DNA of 64,000 nt. Source: an uncultured Dehalococcoidia bacterium. GTDB taxonomy: Bacteria; Chloroflexota; Dehalococcoidia; Lucifugimonadales; UBA1127. This document shows, one piece after another, positions 8,629 to 16,005 of this stretch; positions within the stretch are counted from its first letter, which is position 1; the number at the start of each line of letters is the position of its first letter. The notes under the pieces were generated by a model that saw only the letters and a program-made list of their open reading frames with translations, made no database searches and was not told where the DNA came from. The translations under genes were made by a program, and so were the position numbers. Where the stretch lies: the NCBI GenBank assembly GCA_951812285.1, contig OX638292.1, positions 2,379,001 through 2,443,000 on the forward strand, in the 5' to 3' direction.

Positions 8629-9078
8629 GGCTGTGGCGCGCTCCGTCGGTGTGTGTTTCGTGGGGACAGGATACGGCATGGGGGGCCGGGGTGGGGACGC
8701 CCCTCGGCGCCGCACCTCTGGATTCCTGCCTGCGCAGGAATGACGAGGCGGGGGTTGGGGGCGGAATTGGGGGAGGCGCCGGGGTTCCTGCCTGCTCGGG
8801 AGCGACGCGGCGGGGGGAGCGGGGGCACGCAGTCCAAAGTCCACGTCCATCAAATGTTGCCGCTACCAATTTTGTGTCATTTCATGCGTCCGGTAGGCGG
8901 GGTACTATGCACCATTCCCCAAAAGGGGACATATGTGCACATCACTCAAAGGGCGGCTATCGGGGACGGAGGCGGTGTGTTCACTGACGGACACGCGGCC
9001 AAGGTGGAGTCGCTCGCCCACGCCGCTACGGGTTTCCCTTTCGGTCATGCCAGAACGATACGAGGGGAGACAACCGAA
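8629..9078. repeat. Intergenic region between oppB and the lipoprotein gene
   Basis: These 450 bases separate divergent genes. A hairpin copy with ATTCCTGC/GCAGGAAT arms is near 8718-8738, and a decayed copy (TTCCTGCCTGCTCGGGAGCG) near 8785. From about 8840 to 9078 the sequence is less GC-rich and repeat-free and probably contains the promoter of the lipoprotein gene, but no convincing -35/-10 pair was identified. Confidence 0.6.
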
Positions 9079-11163
9079 ATGATGGGAACATCACTTCGTA
9101 CGTGGTTCGCAGTGTTGGCGGTCATGGCCGTCGCCGTCGTTCTTAGCGGCTGTACGGACAGTCCCGCGCCCACGCCGGAACCACCGGCCGCTGCGACGGC
9201 ATCCCCCACGGCTGCACCGACGCCCACAATCGCGCCGACACCCATCGCGGCGCCGACGCCTGCAGCCGCGCCGTTGACGCCGGCGCCCACTGCCGTGCCA
9301 ACTCCATCGCCTGCGCCCACGCCAATACCCGCGCCGACGACGGTCGCGGTGGGGCCAGCCACCGTCGAACTGACCGCTTTGGGCGCGACTGTGCAACTCA
9401 GCGCCGAGGTGCGTGACCAAGTCAGCAGAGCGATGGCTGGCGCAACGGTTTCCTGGTCGAGCACCGCCGACTCGGTGGCGACGGTGGATGCTGCCGGTGT
9501 CGTGACGGCGGCGGGCAACGGGTCGGCGACGATCACGGCGTCGGCCGGGTCGGCATCAGGGTCCGCGGTGGTGACGGTGACGCAGGCGGTGGCTTCGGTG
9601 GAGGTATCGCCGTCCGTGACCGAACTGACCGCGTGGGGCGAGACCGTTCAGCTCGCGGCGGAGGCCCTCGACGCGAACGGGCATGCGGTGGAGGGGGTTG
9701 TGTTCTCGTGGGAGTCCGCCGATGGCCTGGTGGCGGAGGTGGACGCGCTTGGTCTGGTGTCCGGGATTGCGGGAGGAGAGGCGGCGATCACAGCCAGTGC
9801 GGGCACCGCGTCCGGGTCCGCACTGGTAGCGGTCCCGCCCACGTTCACGCTCTCCGGGACGGTGCGTGACAGCCGGGAAAACGGGCCGATGCTGGCGGGC
9901 GCCGTCGTGCGGCTCGAAAACGGCAAACTGAAGTCCATGGTCATCGGTCCCGACGGGCGCTACCACTTCCCGAACGTCTGGGGGACGGTCACGGTCAGGG
10001 TCATCGCCGGTCCCACCCATGGGACGGAGACCGTCGAGATCGCCATGGACGAAGACCGCACGCTGGTCTTCGATCTCGAACACACGGGCGTACCGCCGTT
10101 TTCGGCGACAACGCAAATCTCTCCGCAGGTCATCGAGCCCTCCGATCCCACGAGGCTCGAGAGCATCACGTACGCGGGACTCGGTGAGCTCCCTCACTGG
10201 GATAAACGGACCGAATCGGTGATTACGATCAATCCTTACCTGTTCGATGTGCGGTATGAAGGACAGGTGGTGGAGTTTCGCGGCTATCCCGAATTAGGCA
10301 GCAGGGAGGCCGCACAGGCGGAAGTCGAGAGGTACGCCCATGCCTTGGGACAGATGCCGGCGGTTCTGATGACCGGAATCAAGAACGTGGACATCCACCC
10401 CGGCGAGGGAAGGTGGAATGCGTCTTCAACCCTAGGGATCATCGTCGTTTATCCGGGTCGTGAGCCGGGTGATTACGCGGAAGTATTCGTCCATGAATCC
10501 ACACATACCACGCTGGACATAGCGCACAGAGACTCGCCCGGCTGGCGTGCGGCGCAGGAGGCCGACGGTGTCTTCATCTCGGAGTATGCCCGTGACAATC
10601 CGGACAGCGAGGACTTCGCAGAGAGCTTCCTTGCGTGGTTCGCCGTGCGGTATCAACCAGAACGGCTGACGACCTTCGAAATCATTTCGATTCTGAGGAC
10701 AATACCCAATCGCCTGATCTACTTTGATGAGCAGGGATTCGATATGGCGCCCTACACACTATCGGAGGTCCCGCATCCCTACGAGGAAAACGTTACCATT
10801 CAGGGCAGGGTGATCGGGCCGGACAATCAGCCGGTGGAAGGGACATTCCTGCGGGCCTGGCCCGACGGAGTCGACACTTTCGTGGATAATGTCGGCACAG
10901 CTACGACCGGGGAGGACGGCTTCTTTGCCATAGTAGTCCCCGACGGTTTCTTCATTTTGGACGTATTCGCCCCCGGGGTAAGTACGGTATCCGATCAGGG
11001 ATGCACCTTCGTAGGTTGGCACGGCCCTGGGGGGTTCACCACCGTACGGGAAGACGCAACCCGCATCGAGGTAGACGGCGAGAGTGTCCTGGACATCGTC
11101 ATTCGGTTTCCGGACCACCCGGACGACTTGCCTCGCATTGAGTGGTGTGCGCCTGACGATTAA
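9079..11163 (+). CDS. Secreted lipoprotein with two Ig-like domains and an HExxH metallopeptidase motif
   Basis: A 694-residue lipoprotein. The signal ends in LSGC25. A Pro/Thr/Ala linker follows (about 28-95). Two bacterial Ig-like (Big_2) domains come next (about 96-260; each ends in the pattern GxAxITASAGxASG). A carboxypeptidase-regulatory-like beta domain is at about 262-335, and a second near 575-665 (EENVTIQGRVIGPDNQPVEG). Between them lies H472-E-S-T-H476, which fits HExxH, with EDFAESFLAWF about 40 residues later as a possible third-ligand helix. This suggests a zinc peptidase of unassigned family, anchored outside the cell. The ATG at 9079 follows GAGGGGAG. The very long in-frame extension upstream is antisense to oppB/oppC and is rejected. 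It splits the Opp genes, on the opposite strand. Confidence 0.75.
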   Translation: MMGTSLRTWFAVLAVMAVAVVLSGCTDSPAPTPEPPAAATASPTAAPTPTIAPTPIAAPTPAAAPLTPAPTAVPTPSPAPTPIPAPTTVAVGPATVELTALGATVQLSAEVRDQVSRAMAGATVSWSSTADSVATVDAAGVVTAAGNGSATITASAGSASGSAVVTVTQAVASVEVSPSVTELTAWGETVQLAAEALDANGHAVEGVVFSWESADGLVAEVDALGLVSGIAGGEAAITASAGTASGSALVAVPPTFTLSGTVRDSRENGPMLAGAVVRLENGKLKSMVIGPDGRYHFPNVWGTVTVRVIAGPTHGTETVEIAMDEDRTLVFDLEHTGVPPFSATTQISPQVIEPSDPTRLESITYAGLGELPHWDKRTESVITINPYLFDVRYEGQVVEFRGYPELGSREAAQAEVERYAHALGQMPAVLMTGIKNVDIHPGEGRWNASSTLGIIVVYPGREPGDYAEVFVHESTHTTLDIAHRDSPGWRAAQEADGVFISEYARDNPDSEDFAESFLAWFAVRYQPERLTTFEIISILRTIPNRLIYFDEQGFDMAPYTLSEVPHPYEENVTIQGRVIGPDNQPVEGTFLRAWPDGVDTFVDNVGTATTGEDGFFAIVVPDGFFILDVFAPGVSTVSDQGCTFVGWHGPGGFTTVREDATRIEVDGESVLDIVIRFPDHPDDLPRIEWCAPDD

Positions 11164-11338
11164 CCCGGCGCTGAGCGGCCTCCCAACGCATGGAGCGAGT
11201 CCAAGGCGAGATCCATGCGCTCCTTGACGGTGGGCATTCTTTCTACTAGAGACCTGCCAACCATGCGAGACGCTTAGCCAAGCCAAGTAAGGACACTGGC
11301 AAGCCATGTTCGCTGCGGAGGCCGGTCCCGGACATGGC
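11164..11338. other. Intergenic spacer without recognisable feature
   Basis: A 175-bp stretch after the lipoprotein stop. No gene, hairpin or terminator with a clear U-tract was found. It ends at the distal duplicate of the peptide-binding protein gene's 3' end. Confidence 0.5.
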
Positions 11339-11403
11339 TACGGCCTTGGTTCCAGCCAGACGGTGGTGAAGTCTGTGTGGGTGTGGCCGTCTTCTGGGGG
11401 GAC
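11339..11403 (-). pseudogene. Duplicate 3' end of the peptide-binding protein gene
   Basis: Positions 11348-11403 are identical to 11587-11642 (56 bases), which encode the last residues of the substrate-binding protein. Reading on through 11339, this copy also ends W-L-E-P-R-P-stop, but with different synonymous codons (CCA-AGG-CCG-TAG against CCC-CGC-CCC-TAG in the intact gene). It lies on the far side of a 183-bp hairpin-containing insert, so it appears to be the displaced original 3' end or a duplication of it. Confidence 0.85.
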
Positions 11404-11586
11404 GCCCCTCGGAGCCGCACCTCTGGATTCCCCCGCTTTCGCGGGGGCAGGCTCTGCCTGCGCAGGAATGACGCGGCGAGGGCGCGGGGGCGGGAAGGGG
11501 GCTCTATAGTCCCCCCGACCCCTGGATACCGGCCCCGTATCGGGGTACGGGGCATGCTTTCGCCGGTATGGAGGCGCTAGGGGCGG
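11404..11586. mobile_element. Hairpin-repeat insert at the 3' end of the peptide-binding protein gene
   Basis: The 183-bp segment between the two 56-bp direct repeats is made of the composite double-stem element (about 11427-11472, nearly identical to that at 6283-6330) and a copy with ATACCGGC/GCCGGTAT arms whose loop carries the nested module ending GGGGTACGGGGCATGC (about 11527-11568). The intact gene's stop codon (11577-11579) and last two codons are within this segment. No protein is encoded. Confidence 0.6.
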
Positions 11587-13331
11587 GGTTCCAGCCAGAC
11601 GGTGGTGAAGTCTGTGTGGGTGTGGCCGTCTTCTGGGGGGACCGTTAGGCCCTTGACGTGGGTGCGGTAGGGGGCGACGTAGATGGCTTCGGCGATGGGG
11701 ACGACGTAGGTCTGTTCGACGAAGATGTAGCGCTGGAGCTGGCGCCAGACCTCGAGGCGGCGCTCGGGGAGGGTGGCCTCGCGGAGGAGGCGGTAGAACT
11801 CGGAGACCTTGGGGTCCTCGTGCTTGGCGTAGGAGTCGGGGGAGACGGAGTACGTGCCGTAGACGCCCTCGGTGCCCTCCGGGATGGGGAGGACGGAGAG
11901 GCGGCCCTGCTGGGAGTCGAAGTCGAGGCTGGTGCGGGCGCGGTTCCACTCGCCCTCGTCGATGAGCTGGATGCGGAGGTCGACGCCGAGCTCGCGGAGC
12001 TGGGCCTGGAGGAGCTGGCAGCCGGTCGACTGGCGGGCTCGGCAGAGGTGGCCCATGGAGAAGCCGAGGGCGTAGCCGGACTCGGCCATGAGGCGTTTGG
12101 CCTCGACGCGGCGCTCGGCGAGGGGCTCGCGGTCGAAGGTCGGCCAGACGACGTAGGCCTTGTCCTTGAAGCGGTTGGGCGGGCCGAGGCTGGGCGTGGT
12201 CCAGCCGAAGCCGCCGAGGGCGACGGGGATGGCGGCGTCGCGGTCGATCCAGAGGCTTATCGCGCGGCGCACTCGTGGGTCCTGCCAGGGGCCGGGCTTG
12301 AGAACGTTGAAGGCGAGGCGGAAGCGGCCGCCCTCCATCTCGGCGTAGAAGACGTCGTCGCCGAGGTCCGCGTCGTAGCCGCGCTGGCGCTCGACGGTGA
12401 GGTAGTGGCCGAAGCCGCGGGCGCCGCCGTCGAGGCGGCCGGAGCGGAAGGCGGCGTCCATGGCGGCGGGCTCGCGGATGATGACGTAGTCGATGCCGTC
12501 GAGGAAGGGCAACGGGCGGGCGGCGTTGTCGGTCTCGAAGTAATCGGCGTTGCGCGAGACGCGGATGCGGCTGCCGCGGTCGTAGTCCTCGAAGGCGAAG
12601 GGGCCGAGGCCGACGAGGCCGACGTCGAGGGGGGAGACGGAGACGTCGCCGGCCTGGAGGCGCGGCTCCATGAGGTGCTTGGGGTGGGCGAACTTGAGGC
12701 GCGGGTTGGCGAGGACGTCGAGGAAGAAGCGGTTGCGCTCGCCGAGGACGATGCGGACGCGGTTGTCGGGGAGGGCCTCGACTCTGTCGATCTCGCCGAG
12801 GTCGCCCTTGAAGTAGGCGGGGGCGCGGACCTTGCCATCGACCTCGTAGCCGTTGAGGGCGAGGTCGAACCAGAACTCGACGTCCTCGGCGGTGAAGGGC
12901 GTGCCGTCGTGCCAGACGACGTCGTCGCGGAGGGTGAAGGTCCACTCGGTGTGGCTGGGGTCGACGGTCCAGGTGGTGGCGAGGTAGGGGCAGGCGATGT
13001 AGAGGTTGCCGCGGCAGCGCATGACGAGGTTGCCGGGGCCGAAGATGGCGCCGCCGACGTGGTGGAGGGCGATGCTGCTGGTGCGCATGGTGTCAAAGCC
13101 GGAGGGCGGGTCACCGCGGTTGGCGAGGACGAGGGTTCCGCCGTAGGGGCCGTCGCCGGGCGGGGGCTGCGGGGTTGGGGTGGCGAGCGTCGGGACGGCG
13201 GACGGCGTCGCGGGGGTGGCGAGGGGCGCAGGCTCAGCGGCGACCGATGCCGGCGCGGGGGCATCCTCGGCGGTGCAAGCCGTCGCGAGGGCGAGGCACG
13301 CGGCGAGGAGGATGGCGGTGCGGAGTTGCAT
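11577..13331 (-). CDS. Peptide/nickel ABC transporter substrate-binding lipoprotein (SBP_bac_5)
   Basis: A 584-residue extracytoplasmic solute-binding protein. The lipoprotein signal MQLRTAILLAACLALATAC19 is followed by a low-complexity linker. The family-5 fold includes the characteristic WTFTLRDDVVWHDGTPFTAEDVEF stretch (described here in two parts: WTFTLRDDVVWHDG, then TPFTAEDVEF) around residues 135-160, and RVRRAISLWIDRDA near 350. It would deliver oligopeptides or similar ligands to OppB/OppC, which are encoded on the same strand but about 3 kb downstream beyond an opposite-strand gene. The start is the ATG that begins the signal peptide; no strong ribosome site is seen. Its final codons overlap a repeat insertion, and its 3' end is duplicated at 11339-11403. 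Confidence 0.88.
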   Translation of the reverse strand: MQLRTAILLAACLALATACTAEDAPAPASVAAEPAPLATPATPSAVPTLATPTPQPPPGDGPYGGTLVLANRGDPPSGFDTMRTSSIALHHVGGAIFGPGNLVMRCRGNLYIACPYLATTWTVDPSHTEWTFTLRDDVVWHDGTPFTAEDVEFWFDLALNGYEVDGKVRAPAYFKGDLGEIDRVEALPDNRVRIVLGERNRFFLDVLANPRLKFAHPKHLMEPRLQAGDVSVSPLDVGLVGLGPFAFEDYDRGSRIRVSRNADYFETDNAARPLPFLDGIDYVIIREPAAMDAAFRSGRLDGGARGFGHYLTVERQRGYDADLGDDVFYAEMEGGRFRLAFNVLKPGPWQDPRVRRAISLWIDRDAAIPVALGGFGWTTPSLGPPNRFKDKAYVVWPTFDREPLAERRVEAKRLMAESGYALGFSMGHLCRARQSTGCQLLQAQLRELGVDLRIQLIDEGEWNRARTSLDFDSQQGRLSVLPIPEGTEGVYGTYSVSPDSYAKHEDPKVSEFYRLLREATLPERRLEVWRQLQRYIFVEQTYVVPIAEAIYVAPYRTHVKGLTVPPEDGHTHTDFTTVWLEPRP

Positions 13332-13393
13332 GGGACTATTGTGGTGGGGGTTGGAGGAAGCGTCCACACCCCTGGGGCAACTATTTCGTATTG

Positions 13394-13627
13394 CTATTCC
13401 ACCAAGAGCCGTTCCAAACAGAGTGCCACGTGGATGCCCAAATGGCCCAACTCTCCCAAGGCGCGCTGAACGTCGTCATAGACGACCGAGTCTTTGAGGA
13501 ATGCGACATAGACTTCGGCGTAGAGTTCGTCCCGGTGGAAGAACCATCCATGGCCAAGCGCTTCCTGGGTTACGAAGCTGAACTGTTCGAAGCAGTCGAT
13601 GACATCGCGCTTGCTAAGCAGCCTCAC
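13394..13627 (-). CDS. Small protein, partner of HicB-like gene
   Basis: A 77-residue protein (VRLLSKRDVIDCFEQFSF... ending ALCLERLLVE) of unrecognised family. The GTG start at 13627 has a strong GGAGGA site about 9 bases upstream and overlaps the end of the HicB-like gene by 14 bases. The ATG at 13717 in the same frame would overlap that gene by over 100 bases and is less likely. Tight coupling to a HicB-like gene suggests a toxin-antitoxin or regulatory pair, but the sequence lacks the GSHHxY-type motif of HicA, so this would be a non-standard partner. Confidence 0.6.
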   Translation of the reverse strand: MRLLSKRDVIDCFEQFSFVTQEALGHGWFFHRDELYAEVYVAFLKDSVVYDDVQRALGELGHLGIHVALCLERLLVE

Positions 13628-13931
13628 GGAGTTCCAATTCCTCCGTGAGTTGCACTCTCTTGCGCGTGCTGGACTCCTGTCTCGTTCTCCGGCCACTCTT
13701 GATGTCGAATGCGACACCCTGGCGGTGAAGGTACGTCAAGAGGCCTGAAACACCCGCACGCTCATGGCACCGGCGCACCACCTCCGCCAACACTCGCTCG
13801 GCTTCCTCCCGCGCCTCTTGTTCGGTCTTTCCGTAGGTGAAGACAGGCATCTTCTCGACGCTGGCGCACCAGTAGTCGTTCCGATCTTCCACCTGCACGA
13901 CGAATTCAACCTTTAGCTGCAATCGGTCCAC
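13614..13931 (-). CDS. HicB-like antitoxin-family protein
   Basis: A 105-residue protein. The N-terminal half (KVEFVVQVEDRNDYWCASVEKM..., then GKTEQEAREEAERVLAEVV) fits the partial RNase H-like HicB fold, with the usual beta strands and the E-A helix. The C-terminal half ends basic (SGRRTRQESSTRKR) and could bind DNA. Start is GTG at 13931 after AGGAGG. It is the first gene of a two-gene unit with the 77-residue gene that overlaps its 3' end. Role as antitoxin is inferred from fold and arrangement. Confidence 0.6.
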   Translation of the reverse strand: MDRLQLKVEFVVQVEDRNDYWCASVEKMPVFTYGKTEQEAREEAERVLAEVVRRCHERAGVSGLLTYLHRQGVAFDIKSGRRTRQESSTRKRVQLTEELELREAA

Positions 13932-14094
13932 TCACTCGCCTCCTAGAATGACCCCTCGCCTCGAACTCAGGCGTACTCCGTCCCTATTTAGTTGCATGGC
14001 GCAGTCTACCATCCAACAACTATTGTTGCATTTCCCATGAAGGTTCTGCGGCATTGGGGTGGTAGCGCACTTAAGATTGGGAAAGCCATAACCC

Positions 14095-14165
14095 CTATTC
14101 GGAGACGGCCAGCACCACCGCGTCGGCGGGGTTGGCGGCGTCGATGTTGGGGTTGACCACGCAAC
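14095..14165 (-). pseudogene. Remnant of the 3' end of a small phage-like gene
   Basis: Read on the minus strand this segment gives N-x-DAANPADAVVLAVSE-stop, closely resembling the end of the intact small protein at 15765-15983 (DASNPSDAVVLAVYG-stop). No start or upstream portion is present. The remnant lies on the far side of the GNAT and Panacea genes from the intact copy. Confidence 0.75.
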
Positions 14166-14171
14166 GACTGC

Positions 14172-14696
14172 TCACCCGTTACGGATTACCCAGATCTCCT
14201 CGCCTTCGTGGGTGAACACGCCGCTGGGTTGGAGACCGACATGCGCTGCGACTCTTTGCGAAGCGATGTGGTCGGGGTGGATGCTGGCGCGTAGCTCTGC
14301 GACCTTGAAGTAGTCGAGGGCCCACGTCGCTACGCGTTGAGCGGCTTCGGTTGCGTATCCCTGTCGCTGGAAGGGGGCGCCGATGACCCAGGCCAACTCG
14401 GCGGCATCTTCATAGACTGTTGCCTGGATGTAGCCGACTGCGAGTCCGCTCTGCTTGAGGCGCAGGGTCCAATTGAGCCACAGGTCATCCTGCGTGGGCG
14501 AGCGTCGCGATTCCCACACACGGATTCTCTCCTGGACTTCGTCACGATGCGCAGGCGGTGGATCTGTCGAAAACTCGTGGAGGGCCGGATCTCTCAGGAG
14601 GGCAAAGAGGTCTGCGGCGTCGCGCTGCACCATTGGCGTGAGGTCCAGTCGGGGCGACTGGAGCGTCCACGCTTCGTTGTCGGGGATCTCGATCAC
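14172..14696 (-). CDS. GNAT family N-acetyltransferase (RimJ/RimL-like)
   Basis: A 174-residue acetyltransferase. It begins with the RimJ/RimL pattern LQSPRLDLTPMVQRDAADLF. The acetyl-CoA-binding region is around QRQGYATEAAQRVATWALDY (residues 112-131), a Q/R-x-x-G-x-A motif. The final segment ASIHPDHIASQRVAAHVGLQ is the usual RimJ-like GNAT ending. It would acetylate a small molecule or protein N-terminus with acetyl-CoA; the substrate is unknown. The start is a GTG at 14696 with only a weak ribosome site. It lies between a Panacea toxin-antitoxin pair and a phage gene remnant, so it may be part of the same accessory module. Confidence 0.85.
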   Translation of the reverse strand: MIEIPDNEAWTLQSPRLDLTPMVQRDAADLFALLRDPALHEFSTDPPPAHRDEVQERIRVWESRRSPTQDDLWLNWTLRLKQSGLAVGYIQATVYEDAAELAWVIGAPFQRQGYATEAAQRVATWALDYFKVAELRASIHPDHIASQRVAAHVGLQPSGVFTHEGEEIWVIRNG

Positions 14697-14774
14697 TGCG
14701 TACTCTCGCGCTGGCCGTGTGAGGTGCCCATGACCGCATTGTGGTGGGCAGCGGGAGTGGGGGCAAGGCGGGGG

Positions 14775-15086
14775 TTACGATGGCCGAGTCAGTCGCGGTT
14801 GTTCACCCACGCGCCCAATGTTGGCCACGACGAGCCGCGCATCGGGCTCCACGCCCGCTTCCGAATCTCCGTCCAGGTAGTAGATGACCCAGTGAAAGTA
14901 GTCCTGGTACATGCGCATCATGACGGGTGGGGCGAGGAACATGGACTTATTGGGATCCTCAGGGTCGCGGTAGGGGTGCTCGCAGAGCCAGAGGAGGATA
15001 TCGACTAGGCGGCCTCTTGTCTGGTTGTCCTGAGCGTCCAGAAACCGGCGGGCAGAGGGTGAGAGGACAAACCGCCGGGTAGCCAT
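14775..15086 (-). CDS. RelE/ParE-like toxin, partner of Panacea antitoxin
   Basis: A 103-residue basic protein with RelE/ParE-superfamily layout: an N-terminal LSPSARRFLDAQD helix start, a second helix (RLVDILLWLCEHPYRDP), then a beta-sheet region (RMYQDYFHWVIYYLDG, LVVANIGR). Its ATG at 15086 overlaps the stop of the Panacea gene by one base (TAATG), a typical antitoxin-toxin coupling. A role as translation- or gyrase-directed toxin is inferred from fold and position; the active-site residues cannot be confirmed by eye. Confidence 0.7.
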   Translation of the reverse strand: MATRRFVLSPSARRFLDAQDNQTRGRLVDILLWLCEHPYRDPEDPNKSMFLAPPVMMRMYQDYFHWVIYYLDGDSEAGVEPDARLVVANIGRVGEQPRLTRPS

Positions 15087-15643
15087 TAGTTCAGGCCATA
15101 CTCGGCCATGATCTCCTCTTGCGAGGTGGTACCCAGCTCTTCAATCTCGCTCCGGTGGGCTTCCCAGTCACCCGGCTCGCCACGTTCCACCGGCGCCGAT
15201 TGGTCGAATACCAACGGATCGTACTGGTTCGCGTTCCGAAAGGGCTTGGTCTTCTTGCTGAGGGCGGTAATCTTCTTGACCGAGTAGTGGCCATAGAGGT
15301 GCAGGACGTCCGAGACTACAATCTCAGCACCAGAATCCAGGCGCCCCACCTGAGCGCCAGCGGCCAGGCTGAACTCGGTGGTCACACTGTCGTAAATGTT
15401 GGGCTTGTGGAGAATTCGCACCATGCCGCGTTCAGCCAATCGTTCCGCTTCAGCCTTGATGGCATGGCTGAGGGCGTTCGGCCCGTGGTGGTCCCACATA
15501 TATTGGAAGCCGGTCAGGGTCTCGCCAAAGTGTTCGAAGTAGGAATAGTCGATGAGGTAAACCAGCTTCACAAGCTTGGTTGTAGGCATAGGCGTCCTTG
15601 AATTGGACAATACCCTCAAGATTACCGTTTGAGCAGTGCTCAT
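15086..15643 (-). CDS. Panacea-domain (SocA-like, DUF4065) antitoxin
   Basis: A 185-residue protein with the Panacea/SocA signature: KLVKLVYLIDYSYFEHFGETLTGFQY in the N-terminal 50 residues (stated as KLVKLVYLIDY, then FGETLTGFQYMWDHHGP), followed by the helical domain. Panacea proteins neutralise varied toxins as antitoxins (established for the family). Here the gene is first in a two-gene unit with a RelE-like toxin. ATG at 15643. The unit sits between a GNAT gene and the phage structural cassette, and its insertion may explain the phage gene remnant at 14095. Confidence 0.82.
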   Translation of the reverse strand: MSTAQTVILRVLSNSRTPMPTTKLVKLVYLIDYSYFEHFGETLTGFQYMWDHHGPNALSHAIKAEAERLAERGMVRILHKPNIYDSVTTEFSLAAGAQVGRLDSGAEIVVSDVLHLYGHYSVKKITALSKKTKPFRNANQYDPLVFDQSAPVERGEPGDWEAHRSEIEELGTTSQEEIMAEYGLN

Positions 15644-15764
15644 AGCCCGTTCCCCATTTCCCGTTCAACAACTGCCGCCCTGGCTGGCTGCATTTGAAGC
15701 GGAAGGCCCTTGGGGCCATTGTATACCAGCCACGCTATTAGGTGTGCCAATTACAAAGCGGTCC

Positions 15765-15983
15765 CTACCCATACACCGCGAGCACCACGGCGTCCGACGG
15801 GTTGCTGGCGTCGAAGAAGAGGACGGCGCAGGTGCGGCCGTCGGTGACGTGGGCGGCGGGGATGTTGCGGGCGACCGGGACGTCGGCGAGCCAGGTGGCG
15901 AGGCTGCCGGTGATTTGGACGGTGGCGGTGTGGGTTGTCGCGTCGAAGCTGCGGATGGTGGCTTTCAGTGTTTCTGTGGGCAT
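15765..15983 (-). CDS. Small phage-like structural protein
   Basis: A 72-residue protein rich in beta-type sequence (TATVQITGSLATWLADVPVA, ending FDASNPSDAVVLAVYG). It lies 22 bases downstream of the tail-like gene on the same strand and is probably a small virion or tail-associated protein, though no family is recognised. A decayed copy of its C-terminus occurs at 14095-14165. ATG start at 15983 after a GGAGGA site. Confidence 0.65.
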   Translation of the reverse strand: MPTETLKATIRSFDATTHTATVQITGSLATWLADVPVARNIPAAHVTDGRTCAVLFFDASNPSDAVVLAVYG

Positions 15984-16005
15984 GGGTCCTCCTGTGTGGG
16001 TGACG

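Noticed and set aside
7054..9078. Long in-frame extension upstream of the HExxH lipoprotein
   Set aside because: It is antisense to oppC and oppB, is highly acidic and low complexity, and crosses repeat fields. The real start has a signal peptide and ribosome site at 9079.
11658..13469. Long plus-strand frames antisense to the binding-protein gene
   Set aside because: They are shadows of high-GC coding sequence with extreme acidic composition. The minus-strand gene has recognisable domains.
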